Origin: Chondrilla cf. caribensis
Lineage: Eukaryota > Porifera > Demospongiae > Chondrillida > Chondrillidae
Length of the DNA: 64,000 nucleotides
Assembly (NCBI GenBank): GCA_964020155.1
Contig: OZ026546.1
Span: 3,843,900 to 3,907,899 of the forward strand
Direction: 5' to 3'
Under the pieces are notes generated by a model that saw nothing but the letters and a program-made list of their open reading frames with translations, searched no databases and had not been told where the DNA came from. This document shows positions 46,662 to 57,302 of this stretch, piece by piece. The translations under genes and the position numbers were made by a program. Position 1 is the stretch's first letter. Each line of letters opens with the position of its first letter.

Positions 46662-48316
46662 TTACTGAGTCAAAAGCTCAGAAACCGTGTCCAAGAGTCT
46701 TGCCACTTGAGCAAGGTTTGCTTTGATTTCGTGCTGGATACATGTACTAGCTGAATAGGAACAGCTCCCTGTAGGAAGGAAGAGGATTTCTACATGAGCC
46801 AAAAAACAGGAAATAAGTCACAAAATGCCTAATGTGATTACCTTGCTTAACAACAGTGGTGTTGTATGAGGGGAAAGAATCAGCATTACATAAGCCTGGA
46901 GTAGTCGAAGTGCGGTTCTTGGTGAATGAGACCTCAACATGTGCAGGTAGAGACTGGGGTTGAATCAGAAGCATTCCGGCATAATAGTAATTATGACTGT
47001 CCTCACTGCAATTTTGAGCCCCTGTGGCATTGTAGTAGCGTCCACGCACAAATAGTCTAACGTACTGAGAACTTGAGGCTTTTTTGTAGTCAATGAACAC
47101 TTGCGGGGATGAGACCCCATTGATGTGCTTGTAAACACAGAGCACATTGCCTTGTGTTTCCCTGCAACTCACTACAACCGGACAGCCAGGGAAAGGATAG
47201 ACAGTGACACATATATATTACACTTGCTATACTGTACACATGCTGACACTGTTGACATTAACCTCTCAGAAAATGTAGTATCAATGCATGACTAATAATA
47301 CTGGTAAATGGTATGCGGACCCATACATATTAGAATAGAATACATACATGCATGTAAAGAATATGCTTGGACTAGAACAGAAAGTGAAATTAACATATGA
47401 TCAATTATCTACATACATCTATATTTATGTGGATACATAATTACATGTAATTACTATGTAAAAGTAATACAAATACATAATAATAATCTTTTAAGATTAA
47501 TATTATTGGTCTAGTCTGTGTTAGGAGCAATATGAAGTCTGGAGAAAGCTACATGTAGTGAGGAGTTCTACTCTGACATAGCTGACCCAAAACCTGCATA
47601 CCTACGTACGTATATTATACCTATGGATGAAACAATTCGCAAACAGTCAGCTAAATCAGAGTTAAACATCACAAATATGGGTTACAATGAACTGGTGTTG
47701 GAATAAGGTACCAAGATGGGCCATCCAGGCCAAAGCTAGTTGTTTAGGAGGAAAATCTGAATAGTGTTCAAATATTCATAAATTACAGCTGCAAATCAAA
47801 CATTCATTGAAATTATAATGAGTAGTGCATCGAAAACATTGCACATGTGTGAATCACAGCTGGTAAAGATAAGGTCAATGTGCCGCTTACAGTCTGTTTC
47901 TGTGCACACTGGCTTATCGTGATACGAGGGTTGGGTGGCTGCAGTCAGCACTGCGTCAAAACATCCCGTCATCACCTGCAGGTACGGGAAACCAACAAGG
48001 CTAAAGATCAGCTAAATGGATGAAAAGTTACAAAATTGTACGAGCACCTGGAAAATCATATCATATTTGGAGTAGTCTCGCGCAGCCAGCCCCTAACTCT
48101 GGCTATAATTGTATTAAAATGGTCGGCGGGCTGGGTATGGGTACGCGAGACTAGGGTCAGACCCGGGACTATTAGCTCCCGGATATACACCTCGTTTACG
48201 AAGCGCACAAAAATAACGGATCGAAAATTGCTTAAAAATACCGAAGTATGACATAAACTAGATATTTATACATGTGTTCCACTCACAATAGCAGTTAGTA
48301 CGTGCAAGGCGTTCAT
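46662..48316 (-). CDS. Small secreted protein, tandem family copy 2
   Basis: Exons 48,287-48,316, 47,891-47,975, 46,842-47,171 and 46,662-46,768, in total 552 nt and 183 residues. Splice sites and phases equal copy 1. The signal peptide begins MNALHVLTAI followed by VMTGCFDAVLTAA; an Asp inside the hydrophobic stretch (Ala in copy 1) could weaken it. Exon 3 differs from copy 1 by HINGVSSPQV for YINGVPTPRV, SSSQ for SKSQ, and YYNATG for YYNAKG, the last creating an N-glycosylation sequon. Exon 4 reads GSCSYSAS, so one cysteine of copy 1 is Tyr and the mature chain has seven. The promoter carries tatttaaa instead of tatataaa. Whether this copy is as active as copies 1 and 3 is open. Confidence 0.72.
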
Positions 48317-48435
48317 CTCTACTCCGCGTCCGACAAACGAGATAAAACTGAGGAACTAGAGTTGTTCTATTACTGAATGATCTCCAAACAAAACTGTTAA
48401 TCTAAGCTGATACTCCTTGGAAACTTTACCTGCTC

Positions 48436-48443
48436 TTTAAATA
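48436..48443 (-). promoter_or_regulatory. Variant TATA box of secreted-protein gene copy 2
   Basis: The minus strand reads tatttaaa in the place where copies 1 and 3 have tatataaa. Confidence 0.4.
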
Positions 48444-50025
48444 CTTGGTCATGTCCAACTTGTTTCCACTTTGTTATCGAAAGGACTCGGACAACTTCCT
48501 AACGGAGAGGATGATGCGCAGCCAACCTTGAAATTGCGCCATCTCCAATTATTGTGCACGCGCGCGCAATACCAAACACGCGTGTTCCGATGGGGTGTGG
48601 AGCCTCCTCGACAATGAAGTGCGCATGAACCGCATGTATTCACGAATTCTTCTGATGTCAGAAGGTTAAAGCTAATATCAATTGAGTTGAGTTTAAATCA
48701 ATGTACATATGTGTACATCATAACACGTACGAAAGTCTCCCTGCATGTCATTGAATAATATTATTATTATACAGACATACAGTACACAAGTAGCATGAAA
48801 TGACATTTGATTATAAGTAAATAGATCTACGGTCTATGGTCGCATCATGGATAATACGATCTATGCATGGTTTATCTATGGTAGCACGAGTCGTTGAATT
48901 CTGAGCGTAACATCTCCTGGCCGTCCGTGGGCTTCGTAAGGGGCTAGGACACTCTGTAGATGTGAATACTATACCGTTATCTCCTTATTAGTGATTAACA
49001 CATGGCACAATGACACATTATGCAACAGAATACCAATCCTCAAGCGCGAATACGTTACATATTTCATATACTGCCCGAGTGTCCATGCCTTAACCAGTAT
49101 AACATCCACTGATATCACAAATAGTCGAAAATTACATCAGCTCAATGCTTGGAAGACTGTTATATAGCTACATACATTGTAAAATCGCTGTACAACAGTG
49201 CTGTTTCCGTGAGTATGCTATTCAATTTTGAACCAGTTCAAGGCCTTCTCTAAATCCTACCTTTACAGTATAGCTGTCACTCGTATATATACTAGCATCG
49301 TGTGCACATCGATCTGCGTACATATGTAAGTATATTATCAGAGTGAATTAGGTCACATTGATCTATTATACCACTGTATTTAATTAATTACAGTATGATT
49401 ACATTGATACAGTTATAGCTACTTTTATGCGATTATGGACTCGGAACAGGTTTAGACAGGAAAATTAGCAAATAAGTGATACAAGCTATCATGTGTTGTG
49501 CTACACAATAAGAGTTGACACCAATTTAATACAACTGGATTACCTGATCATACAAAAGCATACATGAACCTCTCACTTCCTGTCACATGTGAGGGGATGT
49601 GAGAGTACATGAAGTGGATCACATTAAAGCCCACACACACACACACACATCGCTGAGCATGTATGAGTGTTGTAAGTGAAAGTACAAGATAAGCCATTCA
49701 AACAAGGGGTAACTTCCACAATGACTGGACTACTGTAATCTAACCATAAATAGACTATATATATATGTTTATTATTCCATAGTTTGCACATTTGTATATA
49801 AAATATACTTTGGACACATGCACACATGTGTGCATCAGTGAACATGCATATAATTATAACAATAGGATGAATGAAACCAAATCAAAGATATGTAACTTGA
49901 ACAATTGTTGTACTTCCTCAACATCTGCACCAGAGCAATAAGGGTAAATGGAGACAACCCCCATGACGTCAACCCAGGCCCCACGCATTGCATGGTGTTT
50001 GGCGAGACCTCTTGGTGACTGACCA

Positions 50026-53005
50026 GGTAATCACACATTTTGTTGCCGTTCACCATCAGCTGCCCTGTGTCCATGTGCAGCCTATCACCACAAATTAAGA
50101 TACATGCACACTCTCTTGTTATGGGCTTCATGGTGACCAGCTAAAAATATTCAATATTATTACTGCATCACTGGGAGCACACTGGTGTCTATGTGATGCA
50201 CCATTATACACATATTGATGTATGTTCATCCTCCAGGTGGTGTTATAGTGGTGACCAACAGTATGTGTTTTGTTGTCGATCACAAAAGCTATCCAGTCTC
50301 CATATGATATACATACATGTATTTATACATATACTTTTGTATGTACATTCCAATGGAGGTGGGCATAAACCTCATGGTGATTGGCCAGGTAATGTTACGT
50401 TACATATTTCATATACTGCCCGAGTGTCCATGCCTTAACAAGTATAGCATCCATTGATATCACAAATATTCGAAAATTACATCAGCTCAATGCTCAGAAG
50501 ATTATTATCTACATACATTGTAAAATCGCTGTACATATATAACAGTACTGCTTCCACGAGGATGCTATTCAATGTTAAACCAGTTCAAGATCTTCTCTAA
50601 ATCCTACCATTATAGTAGCTGTCACTCATAATATACTAACATCATGTGCACATCTGTGTACATATTATGTAAGTATATTGTCAGAAAGATGATATATACA
50701 AGATTTCATGCATTGTGCCACACACATGGGGAGTGGACACCAATACAACTGGGTTACCTGATCATATAAAATCATGCACGAACCTCCCACTCCCGGCCCT
50801 GTCACATGTGAGGGGATGTGAAAGTACGTACATGAAGTGGATCACATTGATGCCCACACACAAACACACATCGCTGAGCATGTATGAGTGTTGTAAGTGA
50901 AAGCACAAGATAAGCCATTCAAACAAGGGGTAACTTCCACAATGACTGGACTATTGCAATGTAACCATAAATAGACTATAATAATATATATATATAATAT
51001 ATTATTCCATAGTTTGCATATCTGTACATAAAATATACTTTGGACACATGCACACATGTGCGCATCAGTGAACATGCATACAATTTATAACAATAGGATG
51101 AATGAAACCAAGTCAAAGAGGTGTAACTTGAACGATTGTTGTACTTCCTCAACATCTGCACCAGAGCAATAAGGGATAATGGAGACAACCCCCATGATGT
51201 CAACCTAGCCCCCATGCATTGCATGGTGTTTGGCGAGACCTCTTGGTGACTGACCAGGTAATCACACATTTTGTTGCTGTTCACCATGAGCTGCCCTGTG
51301 TCCATGTGCAACCTACCACCACAAATTAAGATACATGCACACTCTCTTGCTATGGGCTTCGTGGTGACCAGCAAAATGTTAACGTTCAATATTATTGCTA
51401 CATCGCCGCGAACACACTGGTGTCTATGTGATGCACCATTATACACATACTTATGCATGTACATCCTCCAGGTGGTGTTCTAGACCTAGTGGTGACCAAC
51501 AGTGTGTGTTTTGTTGTCGATCACAAAAGCTCCCCAGTCTCCATATGATATACATACATGTATTTATACATAATATACTTTTGTATGTACATTCCAAAGG
51601 AGGTGGGCATAAACCTCATGGTGATTGGCAAGGTAATGTCACATTTTGTCACTGGTCACCAAGGACTGCCCAGTGTCTGTATGAAACTTATGAACACAAA
51701 TTAAGATGCATGCTATAGGTTTCATGGAGACCAGCAAAAAATGTTCAATTTTATTGCTGGTCACCACGGCCACACTGGTGTCTATGTGATTCATCCAAAC
51801 ACAAATACTGATGCATGTAAACCCTCTTGGTGGTGTACCGGCCCTGGTGGTGACCAACAATATTATGTGTTTTGTCGCTGGACATAAAAGCTCCCCATTC
51901 TCCATATCATACATAAATACAAATACTTTTACATGTACATTCCAATGGAGGTGCTATAGACTTCATGGTAAGTTAACAGGTAATTTCACATTTTGTCATT
52001 AGTCATCACAGCCTGCCCAGTGTCCATATCCACACAAATTAAGATGCAAGCGCACCCTATGGGTGTGCTATACTCCTTGTGGTGACCAGCTGAAAATGAC
52101 AAATTTCACTGCTGGTCACCACGGTCACTCTGGTGTTAGTGTCTATGTGATGCATTATAGCACAAATACTGATGCATGTACACCCTCCTGGTGGCATTAC
52201 GGGCCATGTAGTGACCAACAGTATGTGCTTTGTTGCCAGTCATAAAACCTCTCCAGTCCCCATATCAACACATAATACTTTGTACAGTGAAACCTCTCTA
52301 ATCCGACACTCAATGGGAACTGAGAATAATGTTGGATTAGGAGGTTGTTGGATTATGGAGTGCCTCTTACCATACTTATGCATGGTGACTGTACCTCGTA
52401 TAATGGTCGGATTAGAGAGATTGTTGGATTATAGAGGTGTCCGATTAGTGAGGTTTCACTGTATGTAGATTCCAATGGAGGAGCTATGGTAACTTAACAG
52501 GTGATTTCACATTTTATCACTGCAAGTTCACCATGAGCTACCCAGTGTTCAGGTCCAAAAGAAATTAATATGCATGCACACCCTTCCAGGTGTGTTAAAT
52601 GCCTCGTTGCGATCCGCAAAAAAATAGTGCTGATCATGTACCACGGCCACTCTGTGCATGTAACATAGATTCAATCAATTGCAATACTGATGCATGTACA
52701 CCCTCTTGGAGTTGATACGTACCCAGTGGTGACCAACAAGATAAGCTTTATCGATATCCCTGGTCACAATCCCCCCCCCCCCCATTATCCATATGATCAA
52801 TGATTGTTAATACATATACTTTTGTATGTACACTCCAATATGGAGGTGCTATAGACGTGACAGAACAGGCACATAAGTTCACATTTTGTCACTGGTCACG
52901 ATAAGCTGCCCAGTGTCCTGTCAAACCTAGAATTAACACAAAGTAAGATGCCAGCACACCCTCAAGTTCCTTGGTGTACTATACTTCTTGTGGTGACCAG
53001 CTTCA
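50026..53005. repeat. ~360-bp tandem repeat array (B), unit 3
   Basis: Units start near 50,026, 51,256, 51,632, 51,980, 52,500 and 52,870. The fourth unit is lengthened by the MITE at 52,285-52,461. A run of 15 C lies at about 52,770. Confidence 0.8.
52285..52461. mobile_element. 177-bp pogo/Tigger-like MITE
   Basis: Termini cagtgaaacctctctaatcc and the complement of cagtgaaacctcactaatcg, with TA on both sides (52,283-52,284 and 52,462-52,463). CAGTG-type termini and a TA target are typical of pogo/Tigger elements of the Tc1/mariner superfamily. Units 1 and 2 carry related but unfilled sequence near 39,690 and 45,680. Non-coding. Confidence 0.8.
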
Positions 53006-53537
53006 TAGGATCTATGCTTCAATGAACATCATAACTTCAACAAAGGTTTTAACTACAGCAAAGGTTTTTCTAAGCCTGAAAGAGACACCTACGTAATTGC
53101 AAGTAATTTGAGTGTGGGCGGGAACCCCACAATTTTTAAATTGAATTAATTCTTTTACATGTCTCAGAAGTTGGAAATTATTTTGAGTAATTTTGTAGTG
53201 ATGCATGGTGCTATAATGTGTTGATTCCCATTCAAAGAAATATAAAATGCTGAACATATCTCACTATATACATATCGTATGTAGTTATTGTAACACCATT
53301 GAAACGATCGATGTACCGTACAAAAAGTACTGATTTTATTCGAGTTGATAATAAGAAGGTATAACAAAAATTATAATGATAGTACATAAAAGTGTCTGTC
53401 TAAAGTGTTGGATAACAATGATGTAATGGCCGAATATGTGTTCAGCAGCATGCTACATGTAAGATGAGTGGGAGTTAGGAGGTACTAGCTACACGAAGGG
53501 TAAAAATATACAGCTGCCCCGGGGTGGGATGAAGCTG

Positions 53538-55167
53538 TTACTGAGTCAAAAGCTCAGAAACCGTGTCCAAGAGTCTTGCCACTCGAGCAAGGTTTGCTTT
53601 GATTTTGTGCTGGATACATGTACTAGCTGAATAGGAACAGCTCCCTGTAGGAAGGAAGAGGATTTCTACATGAGCCAAAAAACAGGACATAAGTCACAAA
53701 ATGCCTAATGTGATTACCTTGCTTAACAACAGTGGCGTTGTACGAGGGAAAAGAATCAGCATTACACAGTGTAGTCGAAGTGCGGTTCTTGGTGAATGAG
53801 ACCTCAACATGTGCAGGTAGAGACTGGGGTTGAATCAGAAGCACTCCGGCATAATAGTAATGATAACTGTCCTCACTGCAATTTTGAGCCCCTGTGGCAT
53901 TGTAGTAGCGTCCACGCACAAATAGTCTCACGTACTGAGAACTTGAGGCTTTTTTGTAGTCAATGAACACACGCGGGGATGAGACCCCATTGATGTGCTT
54001 GTAAACACAGAGCACATTGCCTTGTGTTTCCCTGCAACTCACTACAACCGGACAGCCAGGGAAAGGATAGACAGTGACACATATATATTACACTTGCTAT
54101 ACTGTACACATGCTGACACTGTTGACGTTAACCTCTCAGAAAATGTAGTATCAATGCATGACTAATAATACTGGTAAATGGTATGCGGACCCATACACAT
54201 TAGAATAGAATACATACATGCATGTAAAGAATATGCTTGGACTGCACAGAAAGTGAAATTAACATATGATCAATTATCTACATACATCTATATTTATGTG
54301 TATACATATAATATGTAATTACTATGTAAAAGTAATACAAATACATAATAATAATCTTTTAAGATTAATATTATTGGTCTAGTCTGTGTTAGGAGCAATA
54401 TGAAGTCTTGAGAAAGCTACATGTAGTGAGGAGTTCTACTCTGACATAGCTGACCCAAAACCTGCATACCTATGTACGTATATTATACCTATGGATGAAA
54501 CAATTCGCAAACAGTCAGCTAAATCAGAGTTAAACATCACAAATATGGGTTACAATGAACTGGTGTTGGAATAAGGTACCAAGATGGGCCATCCAGGCCA
54601 AAGCTAGTTGTTTAGGAGGAAAATCTGAATAGTGTTCAAATATTTATAAATTACAGCTGCAAATCAAACTTTCATCGAAATTATCAGGAGTAGTGCATCA
54701 AAAACATAGTACATGTGTGAATCACAGCTGGTAAAGATAAGGTCAAAGTGCCGCTTACAGTCTGTTTCTGTGCACACTGGCTTATCGTGATACGAGCGTT
54801 GTGTGGCTGCAGTCAGCACTATGGCAAAACATCCAGTCATCACCTGCAGGTACAGGAAACCAACAAGGCTAAGGATCAGCTAAATGGATGAAAAGTTACA
54901 AAATTGTACGAGCACCTGGAAAATCACATTATATTTGGAGTAGTCTCGCGCAGCCAGTCCCTAACATCGGCTACTTTGTATTAAAATGGTCGGCGGGTTG
55001 GGTCTGGGTACGCGAGACCAGGGTCAGACCTGGAACTATTAGCTCCCGGATTAACACCTCGTTTACGAAGCGCACAAAAATAACGGATCGAAAATTGCTT
55101 AAAAATACTTAAGCATGACAAAAACTAGATAACTCACAATAGCAGTTAGTACGTGCAAGGCGTTCAT
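53538..55167 (-). CDS. Small secreted protein, tandem family copy 3
   Basis: Exons 55,138-55,167, 54,759-54,843, 53,718-54,041 and 53,538-53,644, in total 546 nt and 181 residues. The signal peptide begins MNALHVLTAI followed by VMTGCFAIVLTAA. Exon 3 is 324 nt because Pro-Gly is missing before the fourth cysteine of the exon (STTLCNAD against STTPGLCNAD), an in-frame change. It shares YYNATG with copy 2, has YHYYY for HNYYY, and YNATVV for YNTTVV, which keeps the sequon. Exon 4 reads GSCSYSAS as in copy 2. All lesions between the three copies keep the frame, which argues for selection on the protein. The TATA box is at 55,287-55,294. Confidence 0.75.
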
Positions 55168-55286
55168 GTCTACTCCGCGTCCGACAAACGAGATAAAATT
55201 GAGGAACTAGAGTTGTTCTATTACTGAATGATCTCCAAACAAAACTGTTAATCTAAGCTGATACTCCTTGGAAAATTTACCTGCTC

Positions 55287-55294
55287 TTTATATA
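55287..55294 (-). promoter_or_regulatory. TATA box of secreted-protein gene copy 3
   Basis: The minus strand reads tatataaa 120-127 bases upstream of the ATG, as in copy 1. Confidence 0.5.
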
Positions 55295-55665
55295 CTTGGT
55301 CATGTCCAACTTGTTTCCACTTTGTTATCGAAAGGACTCGGACAACTTCCTTACGGAGAGGATAATACGCACCCAACCTTGACGTTGCGCCATCTCCATT
55401 ATTGTGCACGCGCGCGCAATACCAAACACGCGTGTTCCGATGGGGTGTGGAGCCTCCTCGACAATGAAGTGCGCATGGACCGCATGTATTCACAAACTCT
55501 TCTCATGTCAGAAGGTTAAGGCTAATATTAATTGAGTTGAGTTTAAATCAATGTACATAATATGTGTACATCATAACACGTACGAAAGTCTCCCTGCAGG
55601 AATAATATTATTATACAGACATAATAGTACACAAGCAGCATGAAATGACATTTAATTATAAGTAA

Positions 55666-55772
55666 ATAATAATAATAATAATAATAATAATGTTTTTGTT
55701 TTTGTGGTTATAATATAATTATTGTAATTATTATTATTATATTTCATAATAATAATAATAATAATAATAACT
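55666..55772. repeat. (AAT)n tracts at the retrotransposon boundary
   Basis: Two AAT trinucleotide runs (about 55,666-55,690 and 55,748-55,771) flank a short T-rich spacer. Such runs are the tails of the non-LTR fragments next to them. Confidence 0.7.
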
Positions 55773-55797
55773 ACAGACTACAGGGGGGCTGTCAGGT

Positions 55798-56397
55798 TAG
55801 TGAGCTCTGAGGATGTCATTGCTGATCATTGTGTCTCCACTCTTGAAGCCCTTAAGAAGAAGCACCCTCCACCTCATAAAGATACCTCTATGCCCAAAGT
55901 AGTTAGTGGGAAATCGTTGTCATTCTCCATAGATGCAGCATTCATTTCTAAAGCAATTATTAGAACCTTCTGGGCTTTTCCGTGCTGATGGCAAGCGCCC
56001 CGATGGTGTATCTATGGTTCCGTGGTCACAGGGGAAGTATCTCGTTTGGGATGCAACCTGCGTGGACACATTTTGCCCTTCAAACCTCCAGCACTCTACC
56101 AAGGCTTCGGGTAGTGCAGCCTCAATTGCCGAGAAAGCCAAAAGTTTGAAATATGCCCACTTAGACCATGTGTACCAATTTCAACCTATTGCAGTGGAGA
56201 CCTGTGGTACCTTGGGTCCGGATTCACAACTATTTCTCAAAGAGCTGGGAAGAAGATTGAGAAGAGCGACTGGAGAGCCTAAATCCTACAGTTTCTTGTT
56301 GCAACGACTATCAGTCGCTATTCAGATAGGGAACGCCGCCTCCATAATGGGATCCATTCCCGTTTCCCTCGAGGTCTCTGGTGACTATTGTTTTTGA
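55798..56397 (+). pseudogene. Internally deleted non-LTR retrotransposon ORF
   Basis: Two coding pieces in different frames. The first (about 55,800-55,960) reads VSTLEALKKKHPPPHKD and AAFISKAII, like the region before the reverse transcriptase. The second (about 55,933-56,397) reads GLFRADGKRPDGVSMVPW, LVWDATCVDTF, AVETCGTLGPDS and LLQRLSVAIQIGNAAS, like the region after it. The reverse transcriptase core is missing between them. The motif R-P-D followed 15 residues later by W-D-A-T fits the RPD-x(10-20)-D core of restriction-like endonuclease domains of some LINEs; that reading is inference. (ATT)n follows near 56,416-56,438. Confidence 0.6.
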
Positions 56398-56677
56398 TTT
56401 CCTACTATTATTTTGGTCATTATTATTATTATTATTATATTTATTTTAATTGTTAATATGTGTATTCTATTTAATTGTAAATATGTATGTAATATTTAAT
56501 TTATGTAACATGTATTTTATTTAATTGTAAATGTGTGTGTAATAATTATTTTAGTTATATCATTACTTATTTTTATATCACCACCACACATCACCATTAT
56601 CGTATATTATTATAACTATCATCACTACACATTATATATTATTATAATTATCAAATTGCCTAACAGATAATAGGAAT

Positions 56678-56680
<3 letters not shown>

Positions 56681-56723
<43 letters not shown>
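56681..56723. repeat. (AAT)n microsatellite
   Basis: About 14 AAT units directly before the second retrotransposon fragment. Confidence 0.9.
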
Positions 56724-57005
56724 GCCGGAGGTGCTGCAGCCCTTGCTGAGAGAGATAAGTCAAGAAAATACTCACATCTTGACAGGTCTTACCTGTTTCA
56801 ACCAATTGCTGTGGAAACCTGCGGGTCGATGGGTCCAGATTCTTTGTGCTTCTTGCGTGATCTTGGCCATAGATTGAAGTCCTCTACCGGAGACCCACAG
56901 TCATTCACTTACATGTTACAGCGACTCTCCGTGGCAATCCAGTTGGGGAACACTTCATCTGTGCTGGGCACTTTGGAACAGCCAAATCTCCAATGTATCG
57001 ATTGA
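56724..57005 (+). pseudogene. Second 5'-truncated fragment of the same retrotransposon family
   Basis: Open frame from GGAAALAERDKSRKYSHLDR through AVETCGSMGPDS, RDLGHRLKSSTGDP and MLQRLSVAIQLGNTSS to a TGA at 57,005. It aligns with the second half of the fragment at 55,933-56,397 but is clearly diverged, so it is an independent insertion. It starts immediately after an (AAT)n run, and another follows at 57,149-57,182. Confidence 0.65.
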
Positions 57006-57144
57006 ATTAATCAATTATTTACCATTATTATTCATTAAAATAATAATATATGGTATATTGTTATCATTATTATTATCATTATTATTCTATCATTGTTTAT
57101 TCAGTTAAGTACCTGTAATTTTACACTCATCTACTTTCATTCAG

Positions 57145-57184
<40 letters not shown>

Positions 57185-57302
57185 TTCAACAGGTTTTTAA
57201 ACATTAATTCCTCGTTTGCTCATTATCCATGCATCCGTTAGTACCATTTATATAATACAATCAAGCCAACCTGGAAATATAAAACTCTCAGATAGCTTTT
57301 AG

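Larger units (their letters stand above)
42901..48823. repeat. Tandem duplication unit 2 (about 5.9 kb)
   Basis: Second direct repeat. It has only one module A, which a LINE fragment (43,368-43,835) interrupts, and lacks about 80 bases present in units 1 and 3 before the fold-back fragment (compare 40,170-40,260 and 52,960-53,043). Confidence 0.85.
48824..55666. repeat. Tandem duplication unit 3 (about 6.8 kb)
   Basis: Third direct repeat with the same order as unit 1, including the second module A (50,393-51,250). It carries a pogo-like MITE (52,285-52,461) that units 1 and 2 lack. It ends at an (AAT)n tract that begins a retrotransposon-rich stretch. Confidence 0.85.

Noticed and set aside
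36970..51464. Recurrent minus-strand frame with SWGLSPLSLIALVQMLRKYN in every module A copy
   Set aside because: It recurs because module A is duplicated. Frames end at different places in each copy, have no start context or splice logic, and change by indels.
38767..52002. Short plus and minus frames in the B repeat (HREHTGVYVMHHYTHTYACT, PGGVPDLVVTN)
   Set aside because: Translations of the ~360-bp repeat; not kept in frame between units.
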